From JAHBNG01 sp039028975 (GTDB lineage: Bacteria > Chloroflexota > Anaerolineae > Caldilineales > Caldilineaceae), in NCBI GenBank assembly GCA_039028975.1, contig JBCCHB010000074.1:15916-79915 (forward strand): a stretch of 64,000 nucleotides of DNA, written 5' to 3'. The position numbers and the translations under genes are program-made. The first letter of the stretch is position 1, and every line of letters starts with the position of its first letter. A model generated the notes under the pieces. It searched no databases. It was not told where the DNA came from and worked only from the letters and a program-made list of their open reading frames with translations. Shown here in pieces: positions 1 to 8,593 of this stretch.

Positions 1-33
1 AAGCCGTTTAAGGGGATTATCCGTTTCAGCCAT
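1..33 (-). CDS. Start of probable LivG ABC transporter ATP-binding protein (partial)
   Basis: A minus-strand ATG at 33..31 opens a frame reading M-A-E-T-D-N-P-L-K-R-L that leaves the window on the left. It starts two bases after the LivM stop codon, where the LivG ATPase normally lies in a branched-chain amino-acid transporter cassette. Only 11 codons are visible and none carries a diagnostic motif, so the identity rests on gene order alone. Confidence 0.45.
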   Translation of the reverse strand, partial: MAETDNPLKRL

Positions 34-35
34 GG

Positions 36-1055
36 TTATTCTTGTCTAGCTGTTGGAAATTCACCGGTATTTTGACGAACTTTAAACCAGCTCAATATCC
101 CATTCGGTGCAAAGAGAACAAACCCAATAAAGACCGCCCCCTCCAGCATCTGCCATCGTTCGACATAGCTGCTGATGATGAGAGGGAACATCTTGACCAC
201 GGCAGAGCCTAGAATAGGGCCAAAGAGGGTCCCTGCACCGCCAATAATCAACGCGATCATGGCCTCGCCTGAGGTGGTTAGGACTAGGGTTTCGGGCGTG
301 GCGTTTTTGAAGAAATGAGCGGAGAGAAGACCAGCCATCCCGGCAAAGGCACCTGCAATGACAAAGGCAGTTAGCTTAAAGCGAAAGGTATTGTAACCCA
401 ATGCCTTCATGCGGGACTCGTTCTCGCGGATCCCTTGTAGCGTCCAGCCAAAGGGGCTGTTGACAATGCGACGCAGCAAAAACCAGGCAATGACCACCAA
501 GGCGAGTACAAGATAGTAGAAGTTTGTCTTAAACGCGCTAAACTCGTAGCTGAGCGGCCCTATGCCCACAACGACATTCTGTACGCCAGAGAGTCCGTCG
601 CTACCGCCGGTTACGTTGGTCCAACGGCTGGCCACGCTATAGAGCATTTGGGCAGCGGCTAGGGTAATCATTAAAAAGTAGATGCCGCTGGTGCGAATGG
701 CAAAGAAGCCAACAAATAAAGCAAAGAGAGCGGCCACCAACATCACCGCAGGTAGAGTAACAAACAGATTGCTCGTCAAGTCCCACGCGCGGGCATTGTT
801 GCTAGCGATGAAGGCCACCGTATAGGCTCCCAAACCGAAGAAGGCCGCATGGCCAAATGAGGGCAATCCTGTGTACCCCAAGAGCAGATCGAGGCTCATA
901 GCGAAGATGGCAAAGATAAGAACCTCGGTCATTAAGCTACGGTAGTATGACTTGACCCAGAAAGGATAGAGTGCGGCAAGAATAATAAGTAAAATGGCGA
1001 TGAGGGTACCGTTTCGGTTGATCCATTCTTTGATGCTACTGATTATGCTCGTCAT
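36..1055 (-). CDS. livM: Branched-chain amino-acid type ABC transporter permease LivM
   Basis: 339-residue polytopic membrane protein of the LivM (BPD_transp_2) permease family. With LivH it would form the transmembrane channel of a hydrophobic amino-acid or related small-molecule importer. Hydrophobic segments run from about residue 17 to residue 325. The family motif G-L-P-S-F-G-H-A-A-F-F-G-L-G-A-Y lies near residues 63-78, and the cytoplasmic coupling loop includes R-E-N-E-S-R-M-K-A-L-G-Y near residue 210. Its start overlaps the LivH stop by one base, and a LivG-like start follows its own stop, so it is translationally coupled inside one minus-strand operon. The true substrate cannot be read from sequence; urea, amides or amino acids are all possible for this family. 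Confidence 0.93.
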   Translation of the reverse strand: MTSIISSIKEWINRNGTLIAILLIILAALYPFWVKSYYRSLMTEVLIFAIFAMSLDLLLGYTGLPSFGHAAFFGLGAYTVAFIASNNARAWDLTSNLFVTLPAVMLVAALFALFVGFFAIRTSGIYFLMITLAAAQMLYSVASRWTNVTGGSDGLSGVQNVVVGIGPLSYEFSAFKTNFYYLVLALVVIAWFLLRRIVNSPFGWTLQGIRENESRMKALGYNTFRFKLTAFVIAGAFAGMAGLLSAHFFKNATPETLVLTTSGEAMIALIIGGAGTLFGPILGSAVVKMFPLIISSYVERWQMLEGAVFIGFVLFAPNGILSWFKVRQNTGEFPTARQE

Positions 1056-1945
1056 TAGTGCTGCCCCTCCAAACCAAATAACCCCGCAGGGCGAATGAGC
1101 AGCACAACCGCCATCACCGCAAAGATGATAAAGAGAGAGAATTGGGGAATAATGGCTTTACCCAACGTATCAGCCATGCCAATGATGAGTGCCCCCCAGA
1201 ATGCCCCCTTGAGCGTGCCTAAGCCACCTAGTACTACGACAACTAAGGTCAAAACCAGAATGTCAAAGTCCAGACCCAACCGGAGCGCAAAGACAGGTGC
1301 ACCAATGACCCCGGCCAGTGCGGCCAGCATGGTGCCAAAGACAAAGACCCCAGTGAAGACGCGATTGATGTTAATCCCTAAACCACTGACCATCGTCGCA
1401 TCAGAGACGCCCGCTCGAATTATGGCACCAATCCGTGAGCGTTCTAGAAAGAGCCAGAGCGCCAGTGCTAGCAGAAGCCCAAAGCCAATCAGGGCTAATC
1501 GATAAATAGGAAAGCTGACCCCAAAGATAGGTAAGGTACCCCCGAGCAGTTCCGGCGGGTCAAAAGCCAAGGGGGTGGCCCCCCACTGCCATTCGATAAA
1601 GTCGGCAATAATTAGGGCCATACCAAAGGTGAGCAGAACTTGCTTGAGATGGCTCTCGTTGCCACCATAGAAGCGACTCAGTAGAAACCGCTCGATGACA
1701 ATACCCAGAATGCCTACAACAATCGGAGCGATCAACAGGGCCAACCAGAAGTTGTCAAAGCGCGTAACCATGGAATACCCAATGTAGCTCCCTATGAGAT
1801 AGAAGCCACCATGGGTCAAGTTGATCACATTCATCTGACCAAATATGAGAGAAAGCCCAGCCGCCATAATAAAGAGCAGCATTCCGCTCACCAAACCATT
1901 CAGGTATTGAAGAGGATTGAATAGCTGAAGAAAAATTTCGTCCAT
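1055..1945 (-). CDS. livH: Branched-chain amino-acid type ABC transporter permease LivH
   Basis: 296-residue permease of the LivH family and partner of LivM. The frame is open further upstream, but the ATG at 1945 gives the typical LivH N-terminus (MDEIFLQLFNPLQYLNG), and the extra upstream residues lie inside the preceding acetyltransferase gene. The family signature G-Q-M-N-V-I-N-L-T-H-G-G-F-Y follows about 35 residues in. About eight hydrophobic segments follow, plus a glycine-rich late segment (V-L-G-G-L-G-T-L-K-G-A) typical of the coupling region. The start lies four bases after the upstream stop and no strong Shine-Dalgarno is visible, which suggests translational coupling. Confidence 0.93.
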   Translation of the reverse strand: MDEIFLQLFNPLQYLNGLVSGMLLFIMAAGLSLIFGQMNVINLTHGGFYLIGSYIGYSMVTRFDNFWLALLIAPIVVGILGIVIERFLLSRFYGGNESHLKQVLLTFGMALIIADFIEWQWGATPLAFDPPELLGGTLPIFGVSFPIYRLALIGFGLLLALALWLFLERSRIGAIIRAGVSDATMVSGLGININRVFTGVFVFGTMLAALAGVIGAPVFALRLGLDFDILVLTLVVVVLGGLGTLKGAFWGALIIGMADTLGKAIIPQFSLFIIFAVMAVVLLIRPAGLFGLEGQH

Positions 1946-1949
1946 AAAC

Positions 1950-2978
1950 TTATATGTGGTTTGCCCACAAAATTCTTTCGTCGACTCGCCGATGGAGACG
2001 ATAGACAACTGACTTGAAGCCATGTTTAAGCCAAAAGCGAGAGGCTTGAAGGTTTGCGGTTCGCCAATCGGCCAAACAGTGGGCATAGCCTGATTGTTTG
2101 GCATGGGTGAATCCCGCAAGGCTTAGGGCCAAGCCAATCCCCATGCTGCGCACCTCTGACACCATCCCAGCTGCTGATAATTCAATACATCTTTCGGGTA
2201 TATAGAGATCGTCAGCTTCTGGCTCGGCTTCATAGTAGATCTGAAAGCCCACGGCCTCGTGGCCTGATTGCCCCCCTTTAAATGCGAGCCAAGCTATGGC
2301 TTCGTCGTCGCTTGCTACGCTGCTGTAACTGTTAGGACGACCAGCCACAATTTCCCGCGGTGTTGGTGCCCAAGTGGGCGCACGGAATTGATGTTCAGCG
2401 GTAATGTAGCAGAGCTGGGCCAAGTATGGACCATCGCTTACCGTGGCTCGCCGAATGGTGATGTCACTTTGAATTGGGGCTTTATCATTGGTAAAATCAG
2501 CTTCGGAGAAATCAGCAAGCTGATAGAGTCCATACACCTGTTGCTGACCAAAGCAGAGCGAATACCATGAATCCAGCAGGGTACGATCCGCAGTAGAGAT
2601 CATGGCGTAATGATCAAAGCAGCCAAGCTCTAGCCAGGCTGGCCCAGCATGTGCATACAAATCTCGCATCAACTCTACATCAACACCGTCCGCCAACGCA
2701 TAGCCTGCCGGGCGAATCCAAACAGTACGCCCCGTGTGTTGATCAAACCGGGGCGTACCCAACAGATAACCCACGACCTGACCATCAGCCAGGGCAACCG
2801 ACCCACTAGACCACGGCTTACCATAGGCTAACTCCAACGCCTTCCGAGCCACCACCAGATCCTCAAAGCGACTGGGAAGCTGAGGCAGCACAAGCCGATC
2901 CCGCTTTTGGCGGGCTGCCAGCAATTGAGCTGCCGCGTCCACATGTTTATCTTGAAAAGGCAGAACGGTAAGAGTCAT
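1950..2978 (-). CDS. GNAT-family N-acetyltransferase (probable tandem GNAT)
   Basis: 342 residues from the ATG at 2978; a TTG ten codons upstream is possible but lacks a ribosome site. The C-terminal third (from about residue 275) carries a GNAT acetyl-CoA loop, V-R-S-M-G-I-G-L-A-L-S-L, followed by A-N-L-Q-A-S-R-F-W-L-K-H-G-F, the common end of a GNAT fold. The N-terminal half looks like a second, weaker GNAT domain. The gene sits inside a liv transporter operon between the binding protein and LivH. It may therefore modify the transported compound or a related metabolite, but that is inference. The acyl acceptor is unknown. Confidence 0.8.
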   Translation of the reverse strand: MTLTVLPFQDKHVDAAAQLLAARQKRDRLVLPQLPSRFEDLVVARKALELAYGKPWSSGSVALADGQVVGYLLGTPRFDQHTGRTVWIRPAGYALADGVDVELMRDLYAHAGPAWLELGCFDHYAMISTADRTLLDSWYSLCFGQQQVYGLYQLADFSEADFTNDKAPIQSDITIRRATVSDGPYLAQLCYITAEHQFRAPTWAPTPREIVAGRPNSYSSVASDDEAIAWLAFKGGQSGHEAVGFQIYYEAEPEADDLYIPERCIELSAAGMVSEVRSMGIGLALSLAGFTHAKQSGYAHCLADWRTANLQASRFWLKHGFKSVVYRLHRRVDERILWANHI

Positions 2979-3126
2979 GTTGAAAAGGGATAAGGAGTAA
3001 AATGGCAAGGAAGAAAAGTAGCCAGTTACAATTCATTCTTGCAACTCTACAACCCTGCACCCCTTGTCACGCCCGAATGCATTCCCGAGTGTAGTTATCG
3101 GGAGAATCGGGGCTGCAATCCTACAA

Positions 3127-4392
3127 CTATCCCATTGAATCGTCGCCTGGGTCTACAATTTCACCGAGGTTCTCCAAGTTAGCATTGTGAAGCGCACCAT
3201 CGTCCGTTTTGACGACTTCGCGCAAATACCAATCATGGCGCGGATTCTGGGTTGCTTCATCCAGGGTAAATGGGCCACGAGGGCTATCGAAGGATATACC
3301 GGCCAGGGCACCGATCATGGCATCTAGATCGCTGGTGTCACCCTCAACCCGGGTCAGCATTTCCGTAATTACATGACCGGCATCAAATGCCTGAAGGGCA
3401 AAAGTACTAGGCGAAACTTCATGCTTCTCTTCAAACATCGAAACAAATTCGTCGTTCTCCGGAATGTCACTTACATAGGACCACAACCAGGAGCTTTTAA
3501 GGCCCAATGCATCATCGCCCAAAAGAGGTAGCACATCTTCAGACACTTGGGCGCTATTTGTGTACATGGGAATCTGGGACATCAGGTCAAATTCAACGGC
3601 AGATTTGAAGAATGAGAGACCGTTCCCACCGGGAACAAAAACATAGAAGAAATCTGCATCGGTTGAAGCCAGATCGGCAATCAATGGGGCCGGATCACCA
3701 ATGGCTGGGAAGGGGGCCAAAATTGTATTAACTACCTCACCACCGCCCTCTTGGAAGTGCCAAACAAACGAATCCCGCTCGTTATGGCCTGCTGTGTAGT
3801 CAGAAACAATCAAGGCGGCCTTCTTACCTACATTTTCTGATAACCATGTTGCCATCCTCGCACCCATCATCCAATTCGAGAAGGAAGCTCGCCAGATATA
3901 AGGTGATTTTAGGCCACGGGAGATAGGATTCGCCCCTGCATTGGAGACGATAAGCAGCTTCTGGACCTCATCATAATATTCGCGAACACCCATTAGCACG
4001 CCTGAAGAGATGATCCCCGTAACCAGGTCAACCTCGTCTTGCTCAACCAATTTACGCGATTTCTGTAAGGCGACCTCTGGATTCCCTTCCGAATCTTCAA
4101 TGACATATTCAATGGGGCGACCGGCGACTTCGCCACCCATTACATCGTCAAGATAGAGCTGAGTCCCTCTGATAATCTCGTTGCCATAGACAGCAAAGTT
4201 ACCACTGCTTGGGGCAAGAATGCCTATTTTTACAGGGTCGCCCGAACTACTGCCATCACCAGTTGCAGCAGATGTGGAAGTCAACGATACTGTGCAGCCT
4301 GCAAGCCCAAGTGGCAAAGCTGATACAGCACCAAGAGCACCGGCGGCCTTGATAAATGAACGTCGATCTAATCTGTGTAGTTTATTGGACAC
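3127..4392 (-). CDS. ABC transporter substrate-binding lipoprotein, LivK/periplasmic-binding type 1
   Basis: 421-residue extracellular solute receptor for the downstream LivH/LivM importer. It begins with a GTG at 4392 placed six bases after a strong AAGGAGG site. The N-terminus has a twin-arginine signal (D-R-R-S-F-I-K-A-A-G) followed by a hydrophobic stretch and the lipobox L-A-G-C near residues 30-33, so it is probably Tat-exported and lipid-anchored. The mature part starts with P-V-K-I-G-I-L-A-P-S-S-G, the classic beginning of the type-1 receptor fold of LivK, AmiC and UrtA. It is first in a minus-strand operon and separated from the GNAT gene by 148 bases. The ligand is not predictable. 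Confidence 0.92.
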   Translation of the reverse strand: MSNKLHRLDRRSFIKAAGALGAVSALPLGLAGCTVSLTSTSAATGDGSSSGDPVKIGILAPSSGNFAVYGNEIIRGTQLYLDDVMGGEVAGRPIEYVIEDSEGNPEVALQKSRKLVEQDEVDLVTGIISSGVLMGVREYYDEVQKLLIVSNAGANPISRGLKSPYIWRASFSNWMMGARMATWLSENVGKKAALIVSDYTAGHNERDSFVWHFQEGGGEVVNTILAPFPAIGDPAPLIADLASTDADFFYVFVPGGNGLSFFKSAVEFDLMSQIPMYTNSAQVSEDVLPLLGDDALGLKSSWLWSYVSDIPENDEFVSMFEEKHEVSPSTFALQAFDAGHVITEMLTRVEGDTSDLDAMIGALAGISFDSPRGPFTLDEATQNPRHDWYLREVVKTDDGALHNANLENLGEIVDPGDDSMG

Positions 4393-4961
4393 AATTCCTC
4401 CTTAGGGTTAAAGATGGATAAAACGATGGTAATGTTAGCAAGGATGTCTGGTATCCATACTTAATAGACCGCATCGGAAGGGGCAATCTCCATCGCTGGA
4501 CCGATACCTGTTTGAGAGTGCCTATTCCATGGATTGCGGCCTGACGATATTGGGTTTAGCATAGATGGTAAGGTTCGATGATAAGGATAGTGTACTTAGG
4601 TAACGCGTAGCTCATTATCTTTTCATCTATGCCGCAGTCGATTGATATAATGAGATGCGTTACAACAATTCAGATACTACAGTTAGGATACAACAGGAAT
4701 GGGGGAAAGACTTTGGGCTGGTGCAGGCTCTAAGTATAGTCGCAACCTCCTTAATCCGCAATATAAATCACCGCGCATTTGCATCCTCTAAATCGCTTGA
4801 GTAGCGTACCACTTGGTGCAGAGGCGATAAGTGGCTCGGTCTGGAACTTGAGCGTATTTTTCCGCCCCTGTAAGATGTGTGGTGGCATCTCCAATTCTGG
4901 GACACAACCTATGTTGGGCAAAACACTTGCGACCGAATATCAATGATGTTAAACTATTCTT
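4393..4961. other. Divergent intergenic region between the liv operon and dnaX
   Basis: About 570 bases between two divergent genes, expected to hold promoters for both. A perfect TATAAT occurs on the plus strand at 4646..4651, but no good -35 hexamer precedes it at the usual spacing. No hairpin, tRNA or SRP RNA was recognised. Short open frames here are antisense extensions of dnaX and have no family features. Confidence 0.5.
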
Positions 4962-6728
4962 ATGGCTCAAGCACTCTACCGTAAATGGCGCAGTCAAACA
5001 TTTAAAGAAGTGGTGGGGCAAGAGCACGTTACCCAGACATTGCAAAACGCTTTGCTGGACGAACGTGTGGCCCATGCCTACCTCTTCTCCGGCCCCAGAG
5101 GCACGGGGAAGACTTCTACCGCGCGCATTCTGGCCAAGGCACTGAACTGTACCGAGCCGGAAGCAGAACGTCCCTGCAATCAATGTTCCGTCTGCACAGC
5201 CGTTACAGAAGGTCGAATGCTTGATCTGATCGAGATCGATGCGGCCAGCAACAACAGCGTGGATGATATACGGGAATTACGGGATAAGGTTGGCTTTCGC
5301 CCCAGCGAAGGGCGCTACAAAGTTTATATTATTGATGAAGTCCACATGCTGAGTACAGCCGCCTTCAATGCTCTACTCAAAACGTTAGAAGAGCCGCCGC
5401 CCCACGCTCGTTTTGTCTTGGCCACTACAGAACCGCACCGCATTCCAGCTACCGTTCTAAGCCGCTGTCAACGATTCGATTTTCGCCGAATTCCAGTACC
5501 GGAGATTGCCGGGCATCTTCAGCATATTGTAGATTCCGAAGGATTTCAGGCTGAATATGAAGCACTGGCTGCTATTGCCAGAAGTGCACAAGGATGTATG
5601 CGTGATGCGGTGAGCTTGCTTGATCAGATGTTCAGCTATGGCTCGGATACGGTAACTGTAGAACAGGTGCAGCAGGTATTGGGGACCGTCAATGCCGAAT
5701 CGGTTGCTGAGCTGGCTGATGCGGTAGTCACAAAGGATGTCACCTCTGGTCTATCTTTGATTCAGCAACTGCTAAGTCAGGGTATTAGCCTGGTTGAGTT
5801 CTGTCACCAGGTGATTGAGCACTTACGCGGTATTCTCGTCTTGCAGATGACCCAGAATCCATCCCTGCTCAATGAGATGGCAGGCGAGACCGTTGAACGG
5901 TTAGCCCAGCAGGCAACCCAACTGGACCAAGCAGCCATTCTTCACGCCATTAAACGCTTTAGCGAAGCCATTCCTCAACTCAAAGGGGGCTATCAACCTC
6001 AACTGCCATTGGAACTAGCCCTGATTGAGTCGGTCCAGGGGCCTGCTACCGTGCAGGCTGCGCCTACAACGGAAGCGACAGCTCTATCGGCAGCAGTGTC
6101 ACCAGCAGTATCACCAGCCAGCACAAAGATACCAACAGCAACATCTAATTCAGCAGTGCAACAAGGTTCGCTGCCGAACAGTGCGGCCGAGGTCCAGCCA
6201 TCCCAAGCAATGCCCCGCGCCAATGGTACGCCACCGCAATCGCAGGCAAAATCCATGGATGGCGAATCAGCCACCTCGTCTGGTCAAGAAGAAAAAGAGG
6301 GTGATGCTGGCACCGTAGAGGCAGAGCCACTGACTCCCTCTGTCGTACAGATAGATGTCAAAGCTGTTGAAAATTTGCGCACCAAATTTGGTGCGTTTAA
6401 GGCTCAAGTGAGAGAGGCGTGTGGCCATCAATCTCAAGCGGCATTAAATTCGGTACGCGATATTGCCATTGCAGATGGGACAGTTATCTTTGCCTTTGGG
6501 AAAAACTCGTTTACACGAGACATGATTATGCAGCCCGAAACCCACAGTGAGGTGGCGAGAATATTGTCCCGTATTTTAGGGCAAGCAATTATTCTAGAGT
6601 GCCAGATGGGCGAAAAGGCAAACCTCTCAGGATTAAGCATGAAATCAACTCAACAAGAAACAGAAGGGCCGGATCCCTTGATCGAATTTGCAGTGAATGA
6701 ATTAGGCGCAAAAGTTGTAAATAGTTAG
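4962..6728 (+). CDS. dnaX: DNA polymerase III subunit gamma/tau (clamp loader ATPase)
   Basis: 588 residues; the ATPase of the replicative clamp loader that opens the beta clamp onto primed DNA. The N-terminus M-A-Q-A-L-Y-R-K-W-R matches the family start. Visible motifs are Walker A G-P-R-G-T-G-K-T-S near residue 45, a four-cysteine zinc site between about residues 62 and 78 (C-N-Q-C-S-V-C), Walker B D-E-V-H-M-L near residue 125, and sensor/SRC region L-S-R-C-Q-R-F-D-F. Domain III is followed by a Thr/Ser/Pro/Ala-rich linker (about 355-450) and a short tau-like C-terminal domain. It heads the dnaX-ybaB-recR order conserved in many bacteria. No strong ribosome site is visible before the ATG. 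Confidence 0.97.
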   Translation: MAQALYRKWRSQTFKEVVGQEHVTQTLQNALLDERVAHAYLFSGPRGTGKTSTARILAKALNCTEPEAERPCNQCSVCTAVTEGRMLDLIEIDAASNNSVDDIRELRDKVGFRPSEGRYKVYIIDEVHMLSTAAFNALLKTLEEPPPHARFVLATTEPHRIPATVLSRCQRFDFRRIPVPEIAGHLQHIVDSEGFQAEYEALAAIARSAQGCMRDAVSLLDQMFSYGSDTVTVEQVQQVLGTVNAESVAELADAVVTKDVTSGLSLIQQLLSQGISLVEFCHQVIEHLRGILVLQMTQNPSLLNEMAGETVERLAQQATQLDQAAILHAIKRFSEAIPQLKGGYQPQLPLELALIESVQGPATVQAAPTTEATALSAAVSPAVSPASTKIPTATSNSAVQQGSLPNSAAEVQPSQAMPRANGTPPQSQAKSMDGESATSSGQEEKEGDAGTVEAEPLTPSVVQIDVKAVENLRTKFGAFKAQVREACGHQSQAALNSVRDIAIADGTVIFAFGKNSFTRDMIMQPETHSEVARILSRILGQAIILECQMGEKANLSGLSMKSTQQETEGPDPLIEFAVNELGAKVVNS

Positions 6729-6738
6729 GGAGGATATT

Positions 6739-7167
6739 ATGGCAAAGAAAAAGAAGACGGGCCGCGGGTTAGCCAAAGGGCGACGTGGCGGCAGCAGTTT
6801 TACCCCAATGGCCAGCGGTGGGCCGACTGGTGGCGTGGGCGGCAACATGGGTGGTGATATGAATAACCTGATGAGTCAAATGGAAAAGCTTCAGGAGGAG
6901 ATGGAGAAGACCCAGGAAAGCTTAGGCGATCAGGAAGTCACGGGAAGTGCTGGTGGTGGCATGGTCACAGTTGTGGCAACGGGAAAGCAGGAGATTCGGT
7001 CCATCTCGATTAAGCCAGAGGCCGTGGATCCTGATGATGTTGAGATGTTGGAAGACTTGGTGATGGCTGCCATCACAGATGCCATGCAGAAAAGCCAGGA
7101 TTTGGCGGAAGAGCAGATGGGGGATTTGACCTCTGGTTTGGGGCTACCGCCTGGATTAGGTCTTTAG
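6739..7167 (+). CDS. YbaB/EbfC family nucleoid-associated protein
   Basis: 142-residue small DNA-binding protein of the YbaB/EbfC family, ten bases after dnaX with a good GGGAGGA ribosome site. The conserved core runs from M-N-N-L-M-S-Q-M-E-K-L-Q-E-E-M-E (coiled-coil helix, about residues 36-52) through V-T-V-V-A-T-G-K-Q-E to D-P-D-D-V-E-M-L-E-D-L-V, which are family hallmarks. Unlike the usual 100-110-residue members, it has a Lys/Arg/Gly-rich N-terminal tail of about 35 residues and a Gly/Leu-rich end. The tail may add non-specific nucleic-acid affinity (inference). It is normally dimeric and co-expressed with dnaX and recR. Confidence 0.93.
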   Translation: MAKKKKTGRGLAKGRRGGSSFTPMASGGPTGGVGGNMGGDMNNLMSQMEKLQEEMEKTQESLGDQEVTGSAGGGMVTVVATGKQEIRSISIKPEAVDPDDVEMLEDLVMAAITDAMQKSQDLAEEQMGDLTSGLGLPPGLGL

Positions 7168-7390
7168 GGCCAGACATAAAAAGCTTTCAGCTAATCAGCC
7201 CTCAGCTAGGTCGAAGCGACCACTGCGTGAGCAGCCAGAATTTGTCCATGTTTCGAGGTCGATTTTTATACTTTCTTAACAGTATGGAGAACGGTTGCAT
7301 CCGAGTCGGCGATACCGGAATCAGACGAGAAGCCTATTTACCGCCTCAGCTCTCAACAATAGGTTTTCATACAATAGGTTTTAACCAAGT

Positions 7391-8083
7391 ATGCACCAAT
7401 TAGCAGAACCTGTTAGCAACTTGATCGATGCATTTAGCCAACTGCCTGGTGTAGGCCCCAAAACCGCTAGCCGCTTGGCGTACTATCTTCTGCGTGCAGA
7501 TAGTTCCGTGGCCCTAAATTTAGCCCAAGCACTGGAAGAGCTAAAAGAGAAGACCCTATTTTGTGCGACCTGCCAAAATATCGCTGACCGAGATCCGTGT
7601 ACGGTTTGTGCGGATACAGAGCGCAATCGTTCTATTATCTGCGTTGTGGAGGAACCGTTAGATGTTCAGGCCATTGAAAGGACCCGGGAGTTCACGGGGC
7701 TGTATCATGTGTTGCATGGTGCTATTTCTCCAATTGATGGTATTGGCCCTGATGATTTAAAGGTGGCTGAGTTACTGCGACGAATTCAGTTAGCCTCTAC
7801 CACTTCCTCAGCTCAAGCGGCCAATCTATCGAGTAGCCAGGATGCAACCCTAGATGCAGCCTATGAGGAGAGTGTACCTGTCGCTGTTGAGGTGGAAGAG
7901 ATTCTCCTAGCCACGAATCCTAGCCTAGAGGGGGATGCTACGGCCATGTACATCTCCCGCCTTATCAAACCTCTAGGCATACGCGTAACTCGGTTAGCCC
8001 GAGGCTTACCGGTAGGGGGCGATCTGGAATATGCAGATGAGGTTACCCTAGGGCGAGCGCTCGAAGGCCGTAGCGAGATGTAA
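7391..8083 (+). CDS. recR: Recombination mediator RecR
   Basis: 230 residues; RecR acts with RecO (and RecF) to load RecA at gaps. The N-terminal helix-hairpin-helix contains L-P-G-V-G-P-K-T-A-S-R-L. A four-cysteine zinc finger (C-A-T-C ... C-T-V-C) lies at about residues 58-73, and the Toprim domain starts at I-I-C-V-V-E-E-P-L-D-V near residue 81. The C-terminus R-L-A-R-G-L-P-V-G-G-D-L-E-Y-A-D-E is diagnostic. The protein is about 30 residues longer than typical RecR because of a Ser/Ala/Glu-rich insertion near residues 136-166, inside the Toprim domain. It is separated from ybaB by 223 bases. Confidence 0.96.
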   Translation: MHQLAEPVSNLIDAFSQLPGVGPKTASRLAYYLLRADSSVALNLAQALEELKEKTLFCATCQNIADRDPCTVCADTERNRSIICVVEEPLDVQAIERTREFTGLYHVLHGAISPIDGIGPDDLKVAELLRRIQLASTTSSAQAANLSSSQDATLDAAYEESVPVAVEVEEILLATNPSLEGDATAMYISRLIKPLGIRVTRLARGLPVGGDLEYADEVTLGRALEGRSEM

Positions 8084-8115
8084 TTAACGAGATTACTTTA
8101 GCGAGACTTATACGA

Positions 8116-8577
8116 ATGACGATCCAAACTGAAACGAAGATAGATGAGACTTTGCCATCTACTGCTTCGCCATCCTCGACAATATCCCAATCCTTGACGC
8201 CTGACGCCTGCATGGAACATCTCAAGCGCGTCATTGATCCAGAAATCTTCCAGAATATCGTCGATTTGGGACTTGTATATGGCTGTGCAGTAGAGGACGA
8301 TCAGAGTGTTACCGTTACGATGACGTTGACAACTCCTCACTGTCCCATGGGGCCACAGATCATCGAGGATGTTGAAAATACCCTAAAGCAACAGGGTGCC
8401 ACCAACGTTACTGTTGATATTGTCTGGGAACCCATGTGGACACCCGATGCCATGACTGATGAATTAAAAAAAGAGTTAGGGCTTATTGAGGAAGGGAGCG
8501 AAGACCCTGTGATTGAATTACCCCCTCCACCAGCTCCGAAAAAGAAGGGATTCTTGGCGCGTCTCTTTGGTCGGTGA
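8116..8577 (+). CDS. MIP18/DUF59-family iron-sulfur cluster assembly factor
   Basis: 153 residues with a MIP18 (DUF59, PaaD/SufT-like) domain: V-I-D-P-E-I-F-Q-N-I-V-D-L-G-L-V-Y near residue 40, and the conserved T-P-H-C-P-M-G cysteine motif near residue 75, followed by V-D-I-V-W-E-P-M-W. Such proteins assist Fe-S cluster maturation. The domain is flanked by a Thr/Ser-rich start and a Pro/Lys tail ending in F-L-A-R-L-F-G-R. The Mrp ATPase at 13890..14717 lacks the N-terminal DUF59 domain found in many bacterial Mrp proteins, so this gene could supply that domain separately (inference). It follows recR by 32 bases and precedes yvcK by 16. Confidence 0.87.
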   Translation: MTIQTETKIDETLPSTASPSSTISQSLTPDACMEHLKRVIDPEIFQNIVDLGLVYGCAVEDDQSVTVTMTLTTPHCPMGPQIIEDVENTLKQQGATNVTVDIVWEPMWTPDAMTDELKKELGLIEEGSEDPVIELPPPPAPKKKGFLARLFGR

Positions 8578-8593
8578 TCTGAATAAAAATATC

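Noticed and set aside
4788..5183. 131-residue minus-strand open frame antisense to the dnaX start
   Set aside because: Overlaps conserved dnaX coding sequence; composition fits a shadow frame.
7168..7390. Possible SRP RNA next to dnaX-recR
   Set aside because: SRP RNA often neighbours these genes, but the conserved GGAAG-type tetraloop region is absent.
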